64,000 nt of DNA from Bradyrhizobium sp. SSBR45G (GTDB taxonomy: Bacteria > Pseudomonadota > Alphaproteobacteria > Rhizobiales > Xanthobacteraceae): the NCBI RefSeq assembly GCF_030159255.1, contig NZ_BSCT01000001.1, positions 1-64,000 of the forward strand, in the 5' to 3' direction. The notes under the pieces are model-generated. The model was given only the letters and a program-made list of their open reading frames with translations, was not told the DNA's origin and searched no databases. Both the position numbers and the translations under genes were made by a program. Every line of letters starts with the position of its first letter. Position 1 is the stretch's first letter. Shown here piece by piece: positions 59,616 through 64,000 of this stretch.

Positions 59616-60538
59616 TCAGCATCGCGCTGCTCAGCCGTCCCGGCCTGATGGATCCGATGAAGGCGCTGCTCGCGCGCGAGCTGCCGGGCGTGACCGTGTC
59701 GTCATGGCCCGAGCCGGCGACGCGCGAGGCTGAGCTTGCGGTGTGCTGGAAGCCGGAGCCGGGAGCGCTCGCGGCGATGCCGAAGCTGAAGCTGATCCAT
59801 TCGATCGCGGCCGGCGTCGACAACATCCTCTCCGATCCCACCTTGCCTGATGTGCCGCTATGCCGGATCGTCGATCCCGACATCACCTCGGCGATGACCG
59901 AGTTCGTGCTGTGGGCGACGCTGTATTTCCACCGCGACTTCGACCGTGTGATCAGCAACGCGCGTGACGGTCTGTGGCGCCGTTACGACCAGTACGCTGC
60001 AAAGGACCGTCGGGTCGGCATTCTCGGGCTCGGCGCACTCGGTACCGACGCTGCGCTCCGTCTCGTCGACCTTGGCTTTGCGGTGAGCGCGTGGTCGCGT
60101 TCGCCGAAGCAGCTTGCCGGCGTCACGACCTTCAGCGGCGCTGATGCGCTCGACGCGTTCCTGAGTGAGACGGATATCCTGGTCTCGCTGCTGCCGCTGA
60201 CGCCGTCGACGGTCGGGCTGCTCGATGCGGCTCGTCTGAGCCGCTTGCCCAAGGGCGCCGCGCTGATCCTGTGCAGCCGCGGCGAGCACGTCGTGACGGA
60301 CGACCTGGTGGGCCTCCTTCGCAGCGGTCACCTGCGCGGCGCCGTGCTCGACGTGTTCGAGCAGGAGCCGTTGCCGTCAGATCATCCGCTGTGGCGCGAG
60401 CCGGGCGTGCTCGTGACACCGCACATGGCAGCGATCGCATCGTGGGAGACGATCACGCTGCAGGTCGCCGACAATGCGCGACGGTTGCTGCGCGGCGAGC
60501 CGTTGTTGAACACCGTCGATCGCGCCCGCGGCTACTGA
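59612..60538 (+). CDS. D-2-hydroxyacid dehydrogenase, GhrA (glyoxylate/hydroxypyruvate reductase A) type
   Basis: 308 residues. The substrate domain has LIHSIAAGVDNIL and the NAD(P) domain has VGILGLGALGTDAA. Catalytic residues are Arg in LILCSRGEHVV, Glu in DVFEQEPLP and His in TPHMAA. It fits the GhrA subgroup that reduces glyoxylate or hydroxypyruvate. It is coupled to the M20 gene by a 4-base overlap, so it acts in the same pathway, possibly reducing an alpha-keto acid made there. Confidence 0.88.
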   Translation: MISIALLSRPGLMDPMKALLARELPGVTVSSWPEPATREAELAVCWKPEPGALAAMPKLKLIHSIAAGVDNILSDPTLPDVPLCRIVDPDITSAMTEFVLWATLYFHRDFDRVISNARDGLWRRYDQYAAKDRRVGILGLGALGTDAALRLVDLGFAVSAWSRSPKQLAGVTTFSGADALDAFLSETDILVSLLPLTPSTVGLLDAARLSRLPKGAALILCSRGEHVVTDDLVGLLRSGHLRGAVLDVFEQEPLPSDHPLWREPGVLVTPHMAAIASWETITLQVADNARRLLRGEPLLNTVDRARGY

Positions 60539-60584
60539 GCAGACCTGCGACCAAGCAGACCAGCCACCATGCAGATTTGCGCAA

Positions 60585-60980
60585 CTATTCGAGCGTCTGC
60601 ACCGGCGGGGCAACAGGTCCGCGCGGGGCGGGTGGCGCAGCGGCAGCCGTTCTCGGCTCCGATGGTCCGGTGCGCGGCGCTGACTGTGGCTGAGCGGAGT
60701 CGATCATCGCAGCCTGGCTGTCTCTGACCGGTCGCCGGACCTGCTGTGACCGGACCGCGCGCGAGCGGCGAAAGCCCCAGGAGCGCGCGATCGATGGGCC
60801 GGCGGTGTAGCCGACCACTGCACCGGCGACGGCGCCGACCGGGCCGAACACGACAGCGCCCGACAGCGCACCCAGTGCAGCATCACCGCCGCGGTGCTCA
60901 TCGGCTTTCACTGAAGATGTCATCGCGCCGGCTGCCATGATCGCAACTGCAAGCGCCGTTGTGGCCAGCATTCTGGTCAT
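60585..60980 (-). CDS. Exported glycine-zipper protein
   Basis: 131 residues. A signal peptide (TALAVAIMAAGAMTSSVKAD) precedes a glycine-zipper membrane segment with AALGALSGAVVFGPVGAVAG and AVVGYTAGPSI. A basic, then Pro/Ala/Gln-rich tail follows. Glycine-zipper segments insert or oligomerise in membranes, as in Rickettsia 17-kDa antigen relatives. The ATG at 60980 is chosen from a longer frame. Function unknown. It converges with the GhrA gene. Confidence 0.7.
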   Translation of the reverse strand: MTRMLATTALAVAIMAAGAMTSSVKADEHRGGDAALGALSGAVVFGPVGAVAGAVVGYTAGPSIARSWGFRRSRAVRSQQVRRPVRDSQAAMIDSAQPQSAPRTGPSEPRTAAAAPPAPRGPVAPPVQTLE

Positions 60981-61096
60981 GCGATGTCCCCTTCGTCTCA
61001 CCGGTGCCGAAATGAAGGACAAATGTGGCGAGAAGAATGCGAGCGGGGACGACATGGTGCGCTGGGATGCCGCGCGTTCAGGACGAGCGGTGACAA

Positions 61097-61258
61097 TCAG
61101 CTCTGCGTCACGCGACGGGTTCCATGCTTGGCGCGCCATTTCGGTCCGGGGCCGCGCATGTAGTGGCGCTCGGGACGGTAGGGATCGCTGACCAGCGCGA
61201 AGAGGCTCTTCCAACGATCGCGCAGGGCAGCCAGACGGCGGCTTCCGGACATGAACAT
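61097..61258 (-). CDS. 53-residue basic protein
   Basis: The ATG at 61258 gives MFMSGSRRLAALRDRWKSLF followed by a basic, Tyr/His/Pro-containing tail (SDPYRPERHYMRGPGPKWRA). It is 13 bases downstream of the DUF6894 gene on the same strand, so the two are probably co-transcribed. Family not recognised; coding support is moderate. Confidence 0.45.
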   Translation of the reverse strand: MFMSGSRRLAALRDRWKSLFALVSDPYRPERHYMRGPGPKWRAKHGTRRVTQS

Positions 61259-61271
61259 CCTGACCTCGACG

Positions 61272-61505
61272 TCAATGCATGGGTCCGAGAACGGACGAAA
61301 ACGGCACGGCAAAGATCTCCTCGTCGAGGTCGTCGGCGACGTGAAGGACCCAGTCGCGCCAGTCCTCCTCGCTCTCCGCCGAAATCAGCTCGTGCATCAC
61401 GCGCGTGGCGTGATCGCGGGCTTCGGAAAGATCGAGGACGGCGGTTCCGCGCCGGTCAATCAGGATCTCGTCGTCGTTGGAGCAATGAAAGAAGACCTGC
61501 GTCAT
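61272..61505 (-). CDS. DUF6894-like small protein
   Basis: About 77 residues: MTQVFFHCSNDDEILIDRRG, then VLDLSEARDHATRVMHELI, and a C-terminal WVLHVADDLDEEIFAVPFSS. The YxFH---D---D--G--L-----A---A pattern is that of DUF6894, a multicopy small family in rhizobia. The ATG at 61505 is used. It is followed closely by the 53-residue gene. Confidence 0.7.
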   Translation of the reverse strand: MTQVFFHCSNDDEILIDRRGTAVLDLSEARDHATRVMHELISAESEEDWRDWVLHVADDLDEEIFAVPFSSVLGPMH

Positions 61506-61734
61506 GCCACGCCCCTCAGCCACCATCGAAGAATCTCACCCACAAGTAACAGCGCAGGCGCCCGTGCGGAATTACGATTGAGCCCGTAAGGTAAATTACG
61601 GGCGCAGTGTGGCCTTTTGGAACCGCATCGGCCGTGACCGGAATCACACAAATCGTGAGATCTGTCCGGGAATCTGGAACTCCTCGCGCAAGGATTGGTT
61701 AACGGCGCATTCCAGTGCGATAGGAGCCCCGCGC

Positions 61735-61920
61735 ATGATGTCGGAAACCCAGGTTCATGCGATCGCCCGCCAGATGCTCGAGATGCAGGGTGCCGCCGCG
61801 ATCGCGAAGGTCGTGCAGAAGGCGCAGCAATGCGAGACCGGCGGCGACGCCGAGGATGCCAGGGAATGGCGCCACATTGCGGACGCCATGAGGATCATGC
61901 GCGGGCCGCGCCAGAGCTGA
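61735..61920 (+). CDS. 61-residue helical protein
   Basis: Starts MMSETQVHAIARQMLEMQGA with AGGAG eight bases upstream; predicted mostly alpha-helix (AIAKVVQKAQQC, DAEDAREWRHIADAMRIM). Similar short helical proteins are common in Bradyrhizobium. Function unknown. Confidence 0.55.
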   Translation: MMSETQVHAIARQMLEMQGAAAIAKVVQKAQQCETGGDAEDAREWRHIADAMRIMRGPRQS

Positions 61921-62150
61921 CGGGCGAATTCGCTTTTTCGGAAGTCAGGGACGCCGCTGAGACTGGACGCCGGGAGATGCACCCGACTCTGCTGCGCGGA
62001 CGCGCCGCCCCGGTTCCAGTCAAGAGGGGACGCGCGCATTCTCATCCTGGTTTCCGACCCAATTTGCACGCAAGATTCAGGCAATGATTCGGCAGCGGAT
62101 TCGCCGTTGACCACCGTCGTCGGCGCGACCGCCGTCCAGGGATTATTGCC

Positions 62151-63035
62151 ATGGTCTTTTTCAAGCGTGAGCTGAGCCCGGTCGAAATCTTCGAGCGCGC
62201 GCTGAAGGACAAGCAGGCTGCAAAGCAGCGACTCGCGCAACGGCTGCGCGTGGCCGAGCAGGCGCTGGAAGAGAAGCGGGTTGCCGCCGAGCGGCTCGCC
62301 AAGGCGGGCGCGAGCAACGGCCAACTCGACCGCGTCGAAGCGAAGATGCAGGCGGTCGAGCACAAGGCCAAGGTGCTGCGCGCGGCCGTCTCCGAATGCG
62401 ACGAGCAGATCATCCTCGCGGAGCGCGCCTTTGCCGACGCCGTCGCGCAGCGTGATCGCGACCGGGCCGCCAATGACATCGAGGCGGTGGCCTCGGCGAT
62501 CGAGCTGGCCGTTCCGCGCTTCGAGATCGGCGCGGCCGCACTCGTCGATGCTGTCACGCGCGGCCGCGCCGCCTTGAGCGAAGCCAGCCGTTTCGCGACC
62601 GATGTCGACGACATCCGGCGCGAGGTGCTCTCGGCTGCGGAGCTGATCTGCTGGGAATTGCGCGCCGCCGCGACGCGCACGCGTGCCGGCAACATCAACG
62701 TGGCCCTGCTGGCACCTCCCGAGGTCAGGCAGCTGCCGGCTCCCGAGACCGACCGTCAGATGATCTACACCCTCAGTCCGCTGACCTGGCGCGAGGGCGA
62801 GGAGGTGAAGCGCGTGGCCGCGTTCACCATGACGGCGCTGCCCAAGGCGCTGCTGCCGCTCGCGCTGGCCCACCAGCATGTCGACTATCTGAATGCCCGG
62901 CGGGTGCAGACGCTCATGCATGTCCATGGCAGCGGGCCGCAGCAGAGCGAGCCGTTGCCGGACGATCCGGCTCTGGTCGATCTCGACGCGCTGGGCGCGC
63001 CGGCCGAGGAGACACCGCGCGCCGATGTCGCCTGA
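62151..63035 (+). CDS. Coiled-coil protein, unknown function
   Basis: 294 residues, cytoplasmic. Residues 10-140 form a long charged coiled coil (FERALKDKQAAKQRLAQRLR, EKRVAAERLAKAG, KAKVLRAAVSECDEQIILAE). Residues 140-290 are a mixed domain with RQMIYTLSPLTWREGEEVKR and LPKALLPLALAHQHVDYLNA. Family not recognised. Its last 11 bases overlap the cytochrome gene's ATG in another frame, suggesting coupling. Confidence 0.65.
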   Translation: MVFFKRELSPVEIFERALKDKQAAKQRLAQRLRVAEQALEEKRVAAERLAKAGASNGQLDRVEAKMQAVEHKAKVLRAAVSECDEQIILAERAFADAVAQRDRDRAANDIEAVASAIELAVPRFEIGAAALVDAVTRGRAALSEASRFATDVDDIRREVLSAAELICWELRAAATRTRAGNINVALLAPPEVRQLPAPETDRQMIYTLSPLTWREGEEVKRVAAFTMTALPKALLPLALAHQHVDYLNARRVQTLMHVHGSGPQQSEPLPDDPALVDLDALGAPAEETPRADVA

Positions 63036-63426
63036 GCGTTGCGAGCGGGCAGGGGCGCCACCGCGCCGGGCCGGCGCGGCGATGGGGCTCGGATCAGCCG
63101 CGGCGTTGCTGCTGATGCTGGCCAACAGCGCAAGCGCCGAAAACCTCGATGCCGGAAAATCCGGCGCGCGGCTGTTTGCCGACAGTTGTGCGGCCTGTCA
63201 CCGCTCGGCGCGCGGCCTCGCCAAGGGACGCTTCCGCCTGACGCTCTATCTGTTCCTGCAGCAGCATTACACGAGCAGCGCCGACTCGGCATCGGCGCTG
63301 AGCACCTATCTGCAGTCGGTCGATGCGCCGGCCGGGTTGCCGGGGCGCAAGGTGAAGCCGACGCGCCGATTGCAGCAGGGTGAGCCACGGCCACCGCGGC
63401 CGCCGCTGCCCGTCCGCGGTCGTTAG
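63025..63426 (+). CDS. Exported c-type cytochrome lacking a methionine ligand
   Basis: About 133 residues. A basic leader and hydrophobic signal (GLGSAAALLLMLANSASAEN) precede CAACH. The region after the heme motif, FRLTLYLFLQQHYTSSADSA, contains one His and no Met, so class I Met-His ligation is impossible; bis-His is a candidate. A Pro/Arg-rich tail follows. An ATG at 63082 would give a compact signal peptide without overlap with the upstream gene. Function unknown. Confidence 0.7.
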   Translation: MSPERCERAGAPPRRAGAAMGLGSAAALLLMLANSASAENLDAGKSGARLFADSCAACHRSARGLAKGRFRLTLYLFLQQHYTSSADSASALSTYLQSVDAPAGLPGRKVKPTRRLQQGEPRPPRPPLPVRGR

Positions 63427-63736
63427 AGCTTTCCGGAGGCTGCTCGCATGCCGCGCGGGTTCGTCGCGCTGCACGGCAGCGCGAACTGATGGACGCGTGG
63501 GGGCCAGCGCCCGCAATTTACCGGGCGTCGTCATCCGGGTGTGGCCGACCCCTGCAACCTGGGCTATGCTTCTCGACCGAGGCGGTGGATACGGCCTGAC
63601 GGACCCGACCTGACTCGTCCGACATCGAGTCCTGTCCCGCGCCGTGACGTGCCGTGATGCGTCTTGCTGAATCGTGTTTTGCCGTGTCGTGTTTTTTGGC
63701 GTTGTGTCTTGAGCTGTCTGAGGCGGGGCGGCAGCG
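63427..63736. other. Intergenic region with TG-rich imperfect repeats
   Basis: About 310 bases. At 63632-63715 there is a run of imperfect 8-12-base units resembling GCCGTG(T/A)CGTGTTTTG, clearly different in composition from neighbouring DNA. No coding frame is convincing. It precedes the HD-domain gene and may contain its promoter. Confidence 0.45.
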
Positions 63737-64000
63737 ATGATGACCTTACCGGAGCTCGCAGCAGCGGCATTGGAGCGTTTTCTCAGCTCCTATATGCGCC
63801 GGCGGTTCGGATCCTCCCACACCCAGCTGTCGGAGACGCTCCCGGCGGCTGCGCGCACGGCGCTCGAATGCATCGGCAACAGCGATGCGCTCTATCACAA
63901 CGTCGAGCACACCTTGCTGGTGACGCTCGCAGGCCATGAGATCCTGCGCGGGCGCGCACTCCATAGCCACATGACCGCGGACGATTACGTCCACGTGATC
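63737..64000 (+). CDS. HD-domain metal-dependent phosphohydrolase, partial
   Basis: An open frame from tandem ATGs at 63737/63740 runs off the right edge of the window, giving 88 residues without a stop. It contains MRRRFGSSHTQLSETLPAAA and DALYHNVEHTLLVTLAGHEI. The YHNxEHT motif is the first histidine motif of an HD-type phosphohydrolase subfamily I recognise from Bradyrhizobium; the metal-binding HD pair would lie beyond the edge. Probable nucleotide phosphohydrolase. Confidence 0.7.
   Translation, partial: MMTLPELAAAALERFLSSYMRRRFGSSHTQLSETLPAAARTALECIGNSDALYHNVEHTLLVTLAGHEILRGRALHSHMTADDYVHVI

Noticed and set aside
56975..60538. Aminotransferase-M20-reductase operon as an ectoine degradation cluster
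   Set aside because: An ectoine hydrolase (M24 family), the dedicated regulator and semialdehyde dehydrogenase genes are absent, so the assignment is not supported.

Overview
The window looks like chromosome from a Bradyrhizobium-type alphaproteobacterium. Base composition is uniformly GC-rich. The protein families are typical of Hyphomicrobiales: a type II glutamine synthetase with a DUF2735 gene next to it, and DUF982, DUF6894, DUF2161 and Tlde1/DUF2778 proteins. The intergenic gaps carry the palindromic repeats common in Bradyrhizobium and Rhodopseudomonas. I saw no rRNA, tRNA, CRISPR array, transposase, integrase or phage structural genes. This is mostly core or lightly accessory chromosome. 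All family names come from reading sequence by eye; no database search was run.

Layout. 1-9.3 kb: a repeat-rich left edge, an RlpA lipoprotein, a LysE exporter, a three-gene TadG-TadE-TadE surface-pilus operon without the rest of the Tad machinery, a fatty-acid hydroxylase-like membrane protein and two unknowns. 9.3-20.5 kb: a 671-residue envelope protein, the malic enzyme MaeB, DoxX, a DHFR/RibD-like reductase, then a cell-envelope group (polysaccharide deacetylase, exported glutathione peroxidase, a large L,D-transpeptidase, CreA). 20.5-26.9 kb: a type I secretion ABC exporter and its HlyD-type adaptor, separated by a divergent gene fusing a membrane anchor, a [2Fe-2S] ferredoxin and a cyclase domain that lacks key catalytic residues. 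27-34.3 kb: M20 deacylase, thioesterase, acetyltransferase, nuclease-fold DUF2161, SDR, SGNH hydrolase and a tyrosine phosphatase. 34.4-36.2 kb: DUF2735 diverging from glnII, which has a clear sigma-54 promoter and a strong terminator. 36.3-44.2 kb: c-type cytochrome, ABC-F ATPase, a hybrid histidine kinase overlapping a dienelactone hydrolase-like gene, a PsiF-repeat protein, DUF1810, Tlde1 and DUF982 proteins.

44.2-45.8 kb is a gene-free block of repeats. One of them is a second copy, in opposite orientation, of a roughly 400-bp element at 8.57-8.98 kb. From 45.8 to 53.3 kb runs the most coherent accessory system: dimethylsulfone monooxygenase SfnG, a complete branched-chain-amino-acid-type ABC importer (LivG, H, M, binding protein, LivF) and an acyl-CoA-dehydrogenase-like SfnB/DszC-type flavoprotein. 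This suggests uptake and oxidative desulfurization of a sulfone or related organosulfur compound. An FMN reductase 1.3 kb downstream could supply reduced flavin.

56-60.5 kb holds a LysR regulator followed by an aminotransferase, M20 deacylase and 2-hydroxyacid dehydrogenase operon. Its M20 enzyme is a clear paralogue of the one at 27 kb. The right end (60.5-64 kb) carries several very small proteins, a coiled-coil protein overlapping a cytochrome c that has no methionine ligand, and the start of an HD-domain protein that runs off the window.
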